27,601 nucleotides of DNA from Clostridia bacterium (GCA_017473285.1 JAFULP010000011.1:1-27601), one strand, 5' to 3'; numbered from the stretch's first letter, positions 16,160-24,550 are shown. A program made the numbers and translations. Notes: generated from the sequence alone by a model not told the origin.

Positions 16160-17665
16160 ATGGAAAAATTAGTAGTAATTGAACTTGGTGTAAGCGAAAT
16201 AACTTTTAGTAAACTTAACTTTACTCCTAACGGATATTTTGCCGTTGAGCAACAAATTAAGGAGCCTGTGCGCCTTACTCAAGATTTGGCAAGAGATGGA
16301 TATATTAAATCGGCAAGAATTGATGAAACTATTTCAATCTTGAAGATTTTTAGAAAGATTATGGACAGTCAAGGTATTAGCAAGTGCTTGTGTTATGCTG
16401 ACCCTGTGATTGCAACCGCACGCAACCAAATTGCGTTTTTGGATGAGATATACAAAACCGTGTCATTGCATTTTAGATTGTTGACTTTTGACGAACAAGT
16501 TGACGCCCTACATTTGGCATCATTGCATTCGTTGCCAATTGTAAAAGGTGTGATTTGCCAAATTTGTGATGATAGTGTGCAATTGGTTCAATACAATCGA
16601 CGAATGGTTATTAATAAGTGCAACATTCCTTTTGGGGCACTAAATTTGGCTGAAAAGTTTGCTGATGTTGCTGATGTGTCGCAAAAGATGGACAAAATGG
16701 TGGACTTTGTAACAAGTTTGCTTCGTCAAGAAAAATGGTTGTTTGACATTGATGAGGAAGTTGAATTTGTTGGTTTGGGCAAAATTTTTGAAGCAACAGG
16801 CGTATTGTGTCGCAAATCTACACATTACCCTTTGGACATTGCTCATAACTACGAAATTAGCGACACTAACTTTAAGTCAATATACAGTTTGATTAAAACT
16901 TTGGATATTGACAAGGCTAAGAAATTAAAGGGTATTTCTACACTTAGAGCAGATGTTTTGGCTAGCGGAATTGCTATTATTAAAGCGTTGTTTAATAACG
17001 TGATTAAGTCAAACATTAGGGTGTCTACTTGTGGGGAAATGTATGGCTTGGTGGCAAGGTCGGTGCTGGCGCAGGCTGAAAAACCTATGGTGGATATTTT
17101 GGGATATAGTTTAAGTGCTATTAACGAATTTTACCCTAGTGGTCAAGATATGAACAATATATACGATTTGGCAATTATTTTGTACAAACAACTAAAGGTG
17201 TTGCACCGCCTAAATCGTAATTATGTTAAGATGTTGCGTATTGCGGCTAGTATGTGTTTAAGTGGCAAGCGTATATCATTTGAAAATTATGAAAAGAATG
17301 GGTTTAATGTAATATTAGGTTCAAATATTTATGGTGTGGCGCATCGTGAGATATTGATGGCAGCCTTTGTAGTGGCTAGCCAAAATATTGACAACTTTAG
17401 CCTAAGCGATTGGGTTAAGTATAAGGATATCCTTGATGAAGAAGATGCTAGTGCGGTTAAAAAGTTGGGCATTATTGTAAAACTTGCTACTTTGTTAAAT
17501 ATTACAGGTGCAAATGCCGTTAAAGATATTTCTTGTGATATTTTGGGCGACACTGTTATACTTAAAACCAATGTTGAAAAAGATGCAAGGTTGGAAATTA
17601 GTCAAGCAATGACTATGGCTACTGACTTTAGAAAAATATTTGGTAAAAATTTGCAAATTCTTTAA
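16160..17665 (+). CDS. Degenerate Ppx/GppA phosphatase-like protein
   Basis: A 501-residue protein with the Ppx/GppA layout: an actin-like ATPase fold (about 1-300) and an HD-like helical region (about 310-495). Only part of the catalytic set remains. The first phosphate loop, normally D.GSNS, reads ELGVSEI. The GGGSTE loop reads QICDDSVQL. The segment around the catalytic glutamate reads LTFDEQVDA. In the HD part, where LHDIG is usual, the protein has MCLSGK. It may thus have lost exopolyphosphatase or pppGpp-hydrolase activity and serve as a binding protein. It is uninterrupted and has a ribosome site (AAAAGGA). It lies just upstream of the structured element at 17690 and the MreB-like gene, which shares the actin fold. 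Confidence 0.75.
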   Translation: MEKLVVIELGVSEITFSKLNFTPNGYFAVEQQIKEPVRLTQDLARDGYIKSARIDETISILKIFRKIMDSQGISKCLCYADPVIATARNQIAFLDEIYKTVSLHFRLLTFDEQVDALHLASLHSLPIVKGVICQICDDSVQLVQYNRRMVINKCNIPFGALNLAEKFADVADVSQKMDKMVDFVTSLLRQEKWLFDIDEEVEFVGLGKIFEATGVLCRKSTHYPLDIAHNYEISDTNFKSIYSLIKTLDIDKAKKLKGISTLRADVLASGIAIIKALFNNVIKSNIRVSTCGEMYGLVARSVLAQAEKPMVDILGYSLSAINEFYPSGQDMNNIYDLAIILYKQLKVLHRLNRNYVKMLRIAASMCLSGKRISFENYEKNGFNVILGSNIYGVAHREILMAAFVVASQNIDNFSLSDWVKYKDILDEEDASAVKKLGIIVKLATLLNITGANAVKDISCDILGDTVILKTNVEKDARLEISQAMTMATDFRKIFGKNLQIL

Positions 17666-17689
17666 TATGTTAATTTAGTTCAATAAGGG

Positions 17690-17771
17690 GGCGATACGCC
17701 GGCTTTGACGGGGGGCAAAGCACAAAGGGTGAAAGCCCTTTGTAACGCCTAAAGGGCGTTGGCGTATCGCC
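17690..17771 (+). ncRNA. Cloverleaf-like structured element of unknown class
   Basis: This GC-rich island stands out in AT-rich DNA. GGCGATACGCC (17690-17700) is the exact reverse complement of GGCGTATCGCC (17761-17771). Between them three hairpins abut with almost no unpaired bases: GCTTTG/CAAAGC (17702-17707, 17716-17721), ACAAAGGG/CCCTTTGT (17722-17729, 17736-17743) and AACGCC/GGCGTT (17744-17749, 17755-17760). Each outer arm can also fold on itself (GGCG-ATA-CGCC), giving a five-hairpin chain instead. It lies 22 bases before the MreB-like ATG and could be a leader element or an inserted hairpin repeat. I recognise no known riboswitch, and it lacks tRNA features. Confidence 0.55.
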
Positions 17772-17793
17772 AGTTTGCTTTAAAGGGGGTTTT

Positions 17794-18780
17794 ATGGGCA
17801 AAATTGAATTAGCCATTAAATTTGGCAGTAACGAAATTATTGTTTATCGTAAAGGTTTGGGCATTGTTGCAAAGCAATCAAGTTATGTTGCAACATCCAA
17901 ATCTGGCGGTAAAATATGTGCTTATGGCAATGATGCAAAGCATTTGTGTAATTTAAAAGGATCACAATACCAGTTGCATCAACCAATACAAGGTATAGAT
18001 ATAATCAACACTAAACTTGCTGGCGCTTTGATTAGCAATGTTATAAACAAAGCAATATTTGAAAGCGGAATCATTACGGCAATTGTGGCTGTACCTTGTG
18101 CCTTGACTGAAAAAAAGTTGCTTGAACTAAAAGTTTTGCTACATAATGCGGGTATCGCCAATATGACATTTGTTCAAAATTCGGTATGCATAAGGACAAA
18201 TTTAAATAGTTTTGACGACAATGCTGAAGTGATGGTAGTTGATATGGGTAAATACTTAACCGATATATCTGTGCTAACCAAGTATGAGTTTAATATGGGG
18301 CGTAATTATCTTATAGGTGGTGTGGAGATGGATAAGGCACTAGCCACTTATGTTGAAGATAATTATAATGTCAAAATAACGGAAGAGCAAGCCGAAAGCA
18401 TCAAAAAGGAAATTGCATCTCTATACGATAACGATATGTATACTTGTGACTTTGAAGGTATTGATAGTAACAATGGATATAAAAATATTACTATTCGTGC
18501 CAATGAAGTTAGAGTTGCGGTAATTGGTGTGTATGAAAAAATATTTGACTTGATTGAAGAAACCTTGGAGAGTCTACCACTTCCTAGTTGTGCTGAAGTT
18601 CGCAAAAATGGCATAGTGTTTACTGGTGGCGTAAGTAGTATTATTGGTTTTACCGAATATGCTAGCAAACGCCTACATTTGCCAGTGTATGTGGTGGACA
18701 ACCCTAAAGATGCGGTGATACTTGGTGCGGGCAAGTTGTTGTCAATCAATAAGGAAGATTATCCGCATATTAAATTGTAG
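17794..18780 (+). CDS. Divergent MreB-like actin-family protein
   Basis: A 328-residue protein of about MreB length. MreB-like stretches are YRKGLGIVAKQSSYVA (19-34), IGGVEMDKALATYVEDNYNVKIT (about 173-195) and IVFTGGVSSIIGF with PVYVVDNPKDAVILGAGKLL near the end. MreB forms membrane filaments that guide wall synthesis. The first phosphate loop, DLGT in MreB, is KFGS here, and the second loop reads DMGKYLTD rather than DIGGGTTD, so ATP binding or hydrolysis may be weakened. AAAGGGGG precedes the ATG. Its position before minD-minE agrees with the mreB-min order of Bacillus, but mreC and mreD are missing. A terminator follows. Confidence 0.75.
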   Translation: MGKIELAIKFGSNEIIVYRKGLGIVAKQSSYVATSKSGGKICAYGNDAKHLCNLKGSQYQLHQPIQGIDIINTKLAGALISNVINKAIFESGIITAIVAVPCALTEKKLLELKVLLHNAGIANMTFVQNSVCIRTNLNSFDDNAEVMVVDMGKYLTDISVLTKYEFNMGRNYLIGGVEMDKALATYVEDNYNVKITEEQAESIKKEIASLYDNDMYTCDFEGIDSNNGYKNITIRANEVRVAVIGVYEKIFDLIEETLESLPLPSCAEVRKNGIVFTGGVSSIIGFTEYASKRLHLPVYVVDNPKDAVILGAGKLLSINKEDYPHIKL

Positions 18781-18814
18781 TGATTAAGTAAAATTACTAA
18801 TATTGTCGAATATT

Positions 18815-18848
18815 AAAAATGTAAAGTGTATGGCTTTACATTTTTTTT
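18815..18848 (+). terminator. Intrinsic terminator
   Basis: AAAAATGTAAAG (18815-18826) pairs with CTTTACATTTTT (18834-18845) over a 7-base loop, followed by a run of eight T from 18841. It ends the MreB-like transcript before minD. Confidence 0.88.
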
Positions 18849-18985
18849 GACTAGCCTTATCATTAGTGGTAATAGCAAAATAGTGAAATTTGCAAACCAG
18901 CAGTACTTAAATCACATAGTGCATATATTTGAGCAAAGTTTGCTGGCAAGTGGTAAATGAACGCATAGTTAAGTATGGGGGTGTT

Positions 18986-19783
18986 ATGTCAAGAGTTATT
19001 GTAGTTACTTCGGGCAAAGGCGGTGTGGGCAAAACCACGGTTTGCGCCTATCTAGGCCTAAATCTTGCCAAAAAAAATTATCGTGTATGTGTGGTAGATA
19101 TGGATATTGGGCTTAACAATCTTGATGTGGTGCTTGGCATGGAAAACCGAGTGCTATACTCAATGCAAGATGTGTTGGATAGCAAATGTAGGCTCCGTCA
19201 AGCATTGGTGCAAGATAGTGCATATCCCTTGCTATACTTACTATCCAGCGGGAATGTGGCGCACAATTTAAGCATCCGCCCCGAGTACATAAAGGCGGTA
19301 ATTAGTGACCTGAAAACAATGTTTGACTATATCTTAATTGATTGTCCAGCGGGTATTGATGCGGGGTTTAATAGGGCAGTAATTTGCGCTGAAGAAGCAA
19401 TTGTGGTAACCACACCGCATCTGTCAAGCATTCGTGATGCCGACAAGGTGGTTACAATACTATCTACATACAATTTGGCAAGTATCAAGTTTGTGGTAAA
19501 TCGTGCAAGGGGCGACCTTATTATTGATAAACTTATGCTTAATGTATATGATATTAGCAAAGCACTTAAAGTTGAGTTTGGCGGAGTAATCCCCGATGAC
19601 GATAATGTGGTAATTGGTCAAATTAAAAATGTAAACCGACTGGACTGCAAACTTCCTAGTCACAAAGCATTTTTAATACTTAGCGACAATATTGAAACGG
19701 GAAGCAAAAAGTTGTACGATTGCACATATAAGTACAAAGGCGTGATGGGTAGTATGCGCAAATTTTTTAAGCGGAAAATATAG
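18986..19783 (+). CDS. minD: Septum site-determining ATPase MinD
   Basis: MinD is a membrane-bound ATPase that positions the division site. The 265-residue protein has the deviant Walker A SGKGGVGKTT (9-18), the switch DMDIGLNNLD, Walker B YILIDCPAG, and an amphipathic C-terminal membrane-targeting helix (MGSMRKFFKRKI). I chose ATG 18986 over the upstream TTG at 18929 because GGGGGTG precedes it and MinD proteins begin with this MSRVIVVTSG-type strand. minE follows after 62 bases. No minC is present, although it normally precedes minD. I found no convincing promoter, but the preceding terminator implies one in 18849-18985. Confidence 0.93.
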   Translation: MSRVIVVTSGKGGVGKTTVCAYLGLNLAKKNYRVCVVDMDIGLNNLDVVLGMENRVLYSMQDVLDSKCRLRQALVQDSAYPLLYLLSSGNVAHNLSIRPEYIKAVISDLKTMFDYILIDCPAGIDAGFNRAVICAEEAIVVTTPHLSSIRDADKVVTILSTYNLASIKFVVNRARGDLIIDKLMLNVYDISKALKVEFGGVIPDDDNVVIGQIKNVNRLDCKLPSHKAFLILSDNIETGSKKLYDCTYKYKGVMGSMRKFFKRKI

Positions 19784-19845
19784 CATTAACCGACAATGTA
19801 AATTTAAATAAATTTGAGTAAAGTTTGTATAAAGAGGAGATATTT

Positions 19846-20076
19846 ATGGAATTAAGCAATAGATTGGACAATGTAATCAAAAAGGACAAACAAGTAAATC
19901 CGCAATATATGAAACAAGTAATTAAAAGCGATATTTTTTACTTATTAAACAACTATTTTGAAGTGGAATATGACGATATTAGCATTGCTATTGATTTGGC
20001 GGAAAACAATATGTATAGTTTAAGCATTAATGCTGTGGGTGATAGGATGAAGGCAATGCAAATCTTGCCACGATAG
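19846..20076 (+). CDS. minE: Cell division topological specificity factor MinE
   Basis: MinE stimulates the MinD ATPase and drives its pole-to-pole dynamics. The 76-residue product shows the MinE pattern: an N-terminal amphipathic helix (ELSNRLDNVIKKD), a middle helix (YMKQVIKSDIFYLLNNYFEV), and the topological domain with YDDISIAIDLAENN, ending in the characteristic ILPR. The frame is open seven codons further upstream. ATG 19846 is preferred for its AGAGGAG ribosome site at 8 bases. Cotranscription with minD is likely. A 13-bp hairpin overlaps the stop codon. Confidence 0.88.
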   Translation: MELSNRLDNVIKKDKQVNPQYMKQVIKSDIFYLLNNYFEVEYDDISIAIDLAENNMYSLSINAVGDRMKAMQILPR

Positions 20077-20091
20077 TTATCGTGGCAAGAT
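20062..20091 (+). other. 13-bp hairpin over the minE stop codon
   Basis: ATCTTGCCACGAT (20062-20074) pairs exactly with ATCGTGGCAAGAT (20079-20091) over a 4-base loop. It contains the minE TAG stop. There is no T-tract, so it is more likely a 3'-end-protecting or repeat hairpin than a terminator. Confidence 0.6.
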
Positions 20092-20145
20092 AGTGAAGAG
20101 TGAAAAATGAAAAATTAAAAGTGAAAAATTGAGGATGCTTTCGAA
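20092..20145. repeat. Partial copy of the mosaic repeat
   Basis: The segment of the GTGAAGAGTGAAAAATGAAAAA type ends in AAAAATTGAGGATGCTTTCG (20124-20142). It matches the right end of block 2 (15285-15326) apart from small changes. Confidence 0.65.
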
Positions 20146-20198
20146 ATATACAAAGTGGCAATTGCTTTTCCCTTTGCGAAATCCCTTTAAAATAGATG

Positions 20199-20237
20199 AA
20201 GTTGTAAATTATAGGGCTAAGTATTTACAACTTTTTT
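20199..20237 (+). terminator. Intrinsic terminator
   Basis: AAGTTGTAAAT (20199-20209) pairs exactly with ATTTACAACTT (20223-20233) over a 13-base loop and runs into six T. It probably ends the minD-minE message. Confidence 0.82.
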
Positions 20238-20320
20238 GTTAATATGGCATATTAAAAGTAAATGTGTTACATTTATTAAATTTTGATAATAAAAGTAAAC
20301 GATAAAGCATAAATTTAGTT

Positions 20321-21157
20321 ATGCAAAAAACAAAAGTTAAAGTTGGAATAAGTTTTATATTATTGGCTATATTGTTTTTGCTAAGCCGTCAATTTTTGCT
20401 GTTTATCAACTATATTTTAGCGCTCATATTTCACGAAATGGCTCATATTTATATGGCTAAGGCTAAAGGATATAATACAAACACCATTAAGTTTGATATG
20501 CTAGGGGCAAGCATCAAACTTGACAATCGTATTCAAAAAGACGATTTGTTTGCCATTGCGTTTGCTGGACCGGCAATAAATTTTATTATTTGCATTATTT
20601 GCACTAGCATATGGTGGATTGTACCTGAAATGTATGTTTTTACGGCTGATTTTTTTAAGTTTAATTTATTGCTTGCAAGTTTTAATATGCTACCGATTGA
20701 ACCGCTAGATGGTGCAAAAATATTGGAAAGCATCATAAGCAAGCATAACAAAAAAACGGCTAAAATTGTAAGTTTGACTATCAATATACTTGCAATAATA
20801 GTATTTGTGATATTATTTGTAGTTAGTTGCTTTGGTACACTTAATTTAACATATATTGTATTTGCAATATTTTTTGCAACCAATTTAATACCAAAACGGC
20901 GAGTGAATTTTGATGTGTATTACAAATTATTTTTCAAAAAAAGTAAAAACATTGAAAAAATTAACTTTTTACATGTGCAACCTAATTGTACCCTTATTGA
21001 TATGCTTAAGCAAACTAGGGAAGGGTACTACACAATATTTTATTGCGAATTAAATGAGCCGATATACATAACTGAAAAAGAATTTCAAAAAATAATAACT
21101 AATCACTCGCTTACCGACACATTGCAACAAATATTAACTGAAAAACATAATACATAA
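20321..21157 (+). CDS. M50 site-2 protease, SpoIVFB-like
   Basis: A 278-residue intramembrane zinc metalloprotease. The zinc motif HEMAH is at residues 38-42 in the second hydrophobic segment. The third ligand lies in NMLPIEPLDGAKIL (122-134, Asp130). About six membrane segments precede a soluble C-terminal part (from about 205) that resembles a single CBS-like domain, as in SpoIVFB. SpoIVFB cleaves pro-sigma-K in sporulating bacilli. Here there is no spoIVFA neighbour, so another substrate is possible. Its place between minE and (formerly) rplU equals that of spoIVFB in Bacillus. No Shine-Dalgarno is evident before the ATG, and no strong promoter was found. Confidence 0.87.
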   Translation: MQKTKVKVGISFILLAILFLLSRQFLLFINYILALIFHEMAHIYMAKAKGYNTNTIKFDMLGASIKLDNRIQKDDLFAIAFAGPAINFIICIICTSIWWIVPEMYVFTADFFKFNLLLASFNMLPIEPLDGAKILESIISKHNKKTAKIVSLTINILAIIVFVILFVVSCFGTLNLTYIVFAIFFATNLIPKRRVNFDVYYKLFFKKSKNIEKINFLHVQPNCTLIDMLKQTREGYYTIFYCELNEPIYITEKEFQKIITNHSLTDTLQQILTEKHNT

Positions 21158-21185
21158 AAGGCGCATTATAATTAATGTGCTTTTT
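21156..21185 (+). terminator. Intrinsic terminator
   Basis: A 13-bp stem with two G-T pairs (21156-21168 with 21173-21185) begins at the stop codon of the protease gene and ends in five T. Confidence 0.75.
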
Positions 21186-21241
21186 AGTTTGGTATAATTC
21201 ACAAAATTTTGATAAGAATGTGTAAATTGTATTAAAAAGAT

Positions 21242-21308
21242 TTGTATTTTTTGTAAAAATTTGTTACCCTATTTTTTAAAGCAATAAACCAAGGGGTATA
21301 AATATACC
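21242..21308 (+). promoter_or_regulatory. Probable pflB control region
   Basis: TTGTAT (21242-21247), 17 bases and TACCCT (21265-21270) form a weak promoter. Downstream, GGTATA-AA-TATACC (21295-21308) is a perfect palindrome in the leader, about 20 bases before the ribosome site. The sequence TTGTAAAAATTTGTTA (21251-21266) loosely resembles a Rex-type half-site arrangement, but the match is imperfect. Confidence 0.35.
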
Positions 21309-21338
21309 AAATTTGTTAAATACTAAGGAGGAATAAAT

Positions 21339-23582
21339 ATGAATACAACTAACGAATGGAAAGGTTTTAAAGGGGAAAATTGGAAAAATAATATTGATGT
21401 TGCAAGTTTTATTGCAAGTAATTTTACAGAATATAAAGGAAACGACGACTTTTTAGCGCCAATATCTTTTAAAACTAAAGAAGTGTGGTCAAAGTGTGAA
21501 AAGTTGCTTGAAAAAGAAAATAAAAATGGCGGATGCTTGGATGTTGAAACCAATATTTTAAGCGGAATTACCGCCTTTGCGCCAGGCTATATTGACAAGA
21601 AAAATGAAGTGATATTTGGGCTTCAAACCGATAAGCCACTTAAGCGTATTGTTAATATGTATGGCGGAACTCGTGTTGCTTTAAAGGCTTTAGAGGCGCA
21701 TAACTATGAGTTGAATAAGGACACTCTTAAGCATTTTACTACTTATCGCAAAACACACAACGAAGGTGTATTTGACGCCTATACTCCCGCTATTCGTAGA
21801 GCAAGAAAAAATGGATTGCTTACTGGGCTTCCTGATGGCTATGGCAGAGGTCGAATTATAGGCGACTATCGTAGAGTGGCATTGTATGGTATTGATAGGC
21901 TTATTGAGGAAAAGAAAAAGGACTTATTGAGCGAGGAAATAGATGCATTAAACTTGGAAGAAGGCATTAGAATTCGTGAAGAAGTAAGCGAACAAATTAG
22001 GGCACTTGAAGATATTAAAACAATGGCTAATAGTTATGGGTTTGATTTGTCCCGTCCTGCTCAAAATGCTAGTGAGGCAATACAATGGGTATATTTTGCA
22101 TATCTTGCTGGTGCTAAGGAAAACAATGGTGCGGCAACATCAATTGGCAGAAATTCAACATTCTTTGATATATACATTCAAAGGGATTTGGAAAATGGAA
22201 TTTTAACGGAAGAACAAGCCCAAGAACTGATTGACCAATATGTAATTAAATTGCGCCTTATTAGGCATCTTCGCACGCCTGATTATGACGAACTATTTGC
22301 TGGTGACCCTACTTGGGTTACCGAAACTATTGCGGGAATGCTTGATGAAGATAAGAGTTTGACCACTAAAACATCATTTAGATTGCTACACACTCTTATT
22401 AACCTAAACCCAAGCGCTGAGCCAAACTTGACAGTGCTATGGGCAAAGGGCTTGCCTGAAAACTTTAAGCGTTATTGCGCTAAAATCTCAATCAAAACCG
22501 ACTCAATCCAATACGAAGGCGATGACACAATGCGCCCACTATATGGCAACGACTATGCAATCGCTTGTTGTGTGTCGGCAATGCGTCAAGGCAAACAAAT
22601 GCAATTTTTTGGCGCTCGTTGCAATTTGGCTAAAACTTTACTTTATGCAATCAATGGTGGAATTGATGAAAAAAGCGGATTACAAGTAATAAAAGGCGTC
22701 GATATAAATACTGAAGAAGTGCTAACCTACAAAAAAGTGCGCAAAGATTATAGCAATATGATTAAAAAGGTTGCCAAAATTTATGTTGATGCAAATAACA
22801 TAATTCACTATATGCACGATAAATATGCCTATGAAGCAAGCCAAATGGCACTTCACGATACAGTGGTGGAAAGGCTTATGGCGTTTGGTATCGCTGGCTT
22901 TTCGTCTGCGGTGGACTCCCTTTCGGCAATCAAGTATGCTAAGGTAAAGCCTATACGAGATGAAAATGGCGTAGCTATTGACTTTGAAATTGATGGCGAC
23001 TTCCCTAAATACGGCAACGATGATGATAGAGTAGACAAATTGGCAACTGAATTGGTGCAAGAATTTTTTGACGCAATCAAAGTTCACAAACTATATCGCA
23101 ATGCAACACCTACATTGTCGCTACTAACTATTACTTCAAATGTTATGTATGGTCAAAAAACTGGTGCTACTCCAGACGGCAGAAAAGCAGGTGAGGCATT
23201 TGCTCCAGGTGCTAATCCAATGCATGGTAGAGATTGTACTGGTGCGTTAAATTCGTTAAATAGTGTAGCCAAAATCAAGTATGAAAATTGCTGTCAAGAC
23301 GGCGTGTCTAACACATTCTCAATTGTGCCAAGCGCATTGGGTAATAATGAAGAAGAGCAAATCAACAACCTTGTATCAATACTAGACGGCTACTTTATTC
23401 AAGGGGCTCAACATATTAATGTAAATGTGCTAAATCGTGACTTGCTGATTGATGCTATGAACAACCCTTGGAAATATCCAAACCTTACAATTCGTGTGTC
23501 GGGATATGCGGTTAACTTTAACAAACTTGACCGTGCGCATCAAGAAGAAGTAATCAATCGTACTTTCCACGAAAAGAAATAA
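21339..23582 (+). CDS. pflB: Formate C-acetyltransferase (pyruvate formate-lyase)
   Basis: PflB is a glycyl-radical enzyme that converts pyruvate and CoA to acetyl-CoA and formate in anaerobic fermentation. The 747-residue protein has the expected length. The active-site cysteine pair is C410-C411 (IACCVSAM). The radical-bearing glycine is G722 in IRVSGYAV near the C-terminus. Other conserved segments are GLPDGYGRGRI and TPDGRKAGEAFAPGANPMHG. A very strong AAGGAGG ribosome site stands before the ATG. pflA follows after 12 bases and encodes its activase, so both are made together. Oxygen would destroy the radical, which points to an anaerobic life. Confidence 0.98.
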   Translation: MNTTNEWKGFKGENWKNNIDVASFIASNFTEYKGNDDFLAPISFKTKEVWSKCEKLLEKENKNGGCLDVETNILSGITAFAPGYIDKKNEVIFGLQTDKPLKRIVNMYGGTRVALKALEAHNYELNKDTLKHFTTYRKTHNEGVFDAYTPAIRRARKNGLLTGLPDGYGRGRIIGDYRRVALYGIDRLIEEKKKDLLSEEIDALNLEEGIRIREEVSEQIRALEDIKTMANSYGFDLSRPAQNASEAIQWVYFAYLAGAKENNGAATSIGRNSTFFDIYIQRDLENGILTEEQAQELIDQYVIKLRLIRHLRTPDYDELFAGDPTWVTETIAGMLDEDKSLTTKTSFRLLHTLINLNPSAEPNLTVLWAKGLPENFKRYCAKISIKTDSIQYEGDDTMRPLYGNDYAIACCVSAMRQGKQMQFFGARCNLAKTLLYAINGGIDEKSGLQVIKGVDINTEEVLTYKKVRKDYSNMIKKVAKIYVDANNIIHYMHDKYAYEASQMALHDTVVERLMAFGIAGFSSAVDSLSAIKYAKVKPIRDENGVAIDFEIDGDFPKYGNDDDRVDKLATELVQEFFDAIKVHKLYRNATPTLSLLTITSNVMYGQKTGATPDGRKAGEAFAPGANPMHGRDCTGALNSLNSVAKIKYENCCQDGVSNTFSIVPSALGNNEEEQINNLVSILDGYFIQGAQHINVNVLNRDLLIDAMNNPWKYPNLTIRVSGYAVNFNKLDRAHQEEVINRTFHEKK

Positions 23583-23594
23583 ACTAGGAATAAT

Positions 23595-24293
23595 ATGACA
23601 GGTAAAATTACAAATATTGAAACAATGGGTTCTGCCGACGGGCCAGGTATAAGGCTGGTGTTGTTTTTGTCGGGATGCAAACTTAGGTGTTTGTATTGCC
23701 ACAACCCCGAAACTTGGAATATGTCAGGCTTTAGGCAAGAAATTACAAGCGAAGAGGTGCTAACCAAGTATAACAAATACAAGGTATATTATGGGGCAAA
23801 TGGAGGCGTTACATTTAGCGGTGGCGAGCCTTTGCTTCAAAGCGAATTTGTGTTAAACACCATCAAACTACTTAAGCAAAACAACATTCACACCGCTATT
23901 GATACGGCAGGAGTTGGCGAAAATTATGATGAAATATTGCAACTGGTTGACCTTGTAATACTTGATGTAAAGGCGGTGGATGAAGTTGAATATAAAATGA
24001 TTACAGGGCGTGATATGGCGGACTTTAATCAATTTGTAGCCAAGTGTAATAATTTAAACAAAAAGTTGTGGCTAAGGCAAGTGATTGTACCCAATGTTAA
24101 TGATGATGAGCACCACATTTTAAAGTTAAAGCAATTTGCAAGCACATTAAATAATGTTGAACGCATTGAACTACTTCCATATCACTCAATGGCAAAGTCC
24201 AAATATGCCGAACTGGGCATAAAATATCGCCTAGACACCACACCCAATATGGATAAAGATAGGTGTAAGCAATTGGAAAAGATGTTAAAATAA
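23595..24293 (+). CDS. pflA: Pyruvate formate-lyase activating enzyme
   Basis: A radical SAM enzyme that abstracts hydrogen from the PflB glycine. The 232-residue protein has the Fe-S cluster motif CKLRCLYC (C28, C32, C35), followed by HNPETW, which is typical of glycyl-radical activases. GGVTFSGGEPLLQ supplies the SAM-binding GGE segment. DVKAVD and VPNVNDDEHH are further family segments. The start has AGGA 6 bases upstream. It is the second gene of the pflBA operon, closed by a strong terminator 2 bases after the stop. Confidence 0.97.
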   Translation: MTGKITNIETMGSADGPGIRLVLFLSGCKLRCLYCHNPETWNMSGFRQEITSEEVLTKYNKYKVYYGANGGVTFSGGEPLLQSEFVLNTIKLLKQNNIHTAIDTAGVGENYDEILQLVDLVILDVKAVDEVEYKMITGRDMADFNQFVAKCNNLNKKLWLRQVIVPNVNDDEHHILKLKQFASTLNNVERIELLPYHSMAKSKYAELGIKYRLDTTPNMDKDRCKQLEKMLK

Positions 24294-24295
24294 AT

Positions 24296-24339
24296 AAAAA
24301 ACTCATAGTTAGAAGATAAATCTAAACTATGAGTTTTTT
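24296..24339. terminator. Bidirectional intrinsic terminator
   Basis: A 15-bp stem (24296-24310 with 24325-24339) has further pairing AGA/TCT inside the loop and six A / six T at the base. It lies between the convergent ends of pflA and the XRE gene at 24347. Confidence 0.9.
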
Positions 24340-24346
24340 AATTGTT

Positions 24347-24550
24347 TTATATATCGCTAATTCCAAGCAATACATCTGCCGATACATTAAGTGCTAGTGC
24401 AAGCGCTTTTAAACTATCATAAGCAGGCTTACTTTTGCCTTTAAGCCATTCACAAACTTGACTAGGTTTTAGACCTATTTTCTTAGCAAGTTCAGTTTGA
24501 GATAAAGTGTTTTCTTTCATTAAATATTTCAAAATATTACTAAATTCCAT
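24347..24550 (-). CDS. Small XRE-family DNA-binding protein
   Basis: A 67-residue protein that is a single helix-turn-helix domain of the Cro/CI (XRE) type: LSQTELAKKIGLKPSQVCEWLKGK spans the two recognition helices (17-40). There is no effector domain. A ribosome site AAAGGAAG precedes the ATG. It lies 12 bases downstream of a second XRE gene on the same strand, so the two form an operon. The pair probably acts on nearby promoters, the obvious one being that of the divergent SLOG gene. Confidence 0.88.
   Translation of the reverse strand: MEFSNILKYLMKENTLSQTELAKKIGLKPSQVCEWLKGKSKPAYDSLKALALALNVSADVLLGISDI

Noticed and set aside
17690..17771. A tRNA gene, because of the cloverleaf shape
   Set aside because: There is no TTCGA-type T-loop, no GG of the D-loop, no anticodon arm of correct size, and the stem lengths do not fit.
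18929..18985. A 19-residue N-terminal extension of MinD from a TTG codon
   Set aside because: MinD proteins start with the MSRVIVVTSG-like strand, and GGGGGTG lies directly before ATG 18986.
21251..21266. A Rex redox-repressor site before pflB
   Set aside because: The sequence is only loosely symmetric and lacks the TTGTGA/TCACAA core, so it was kept as a remark only.
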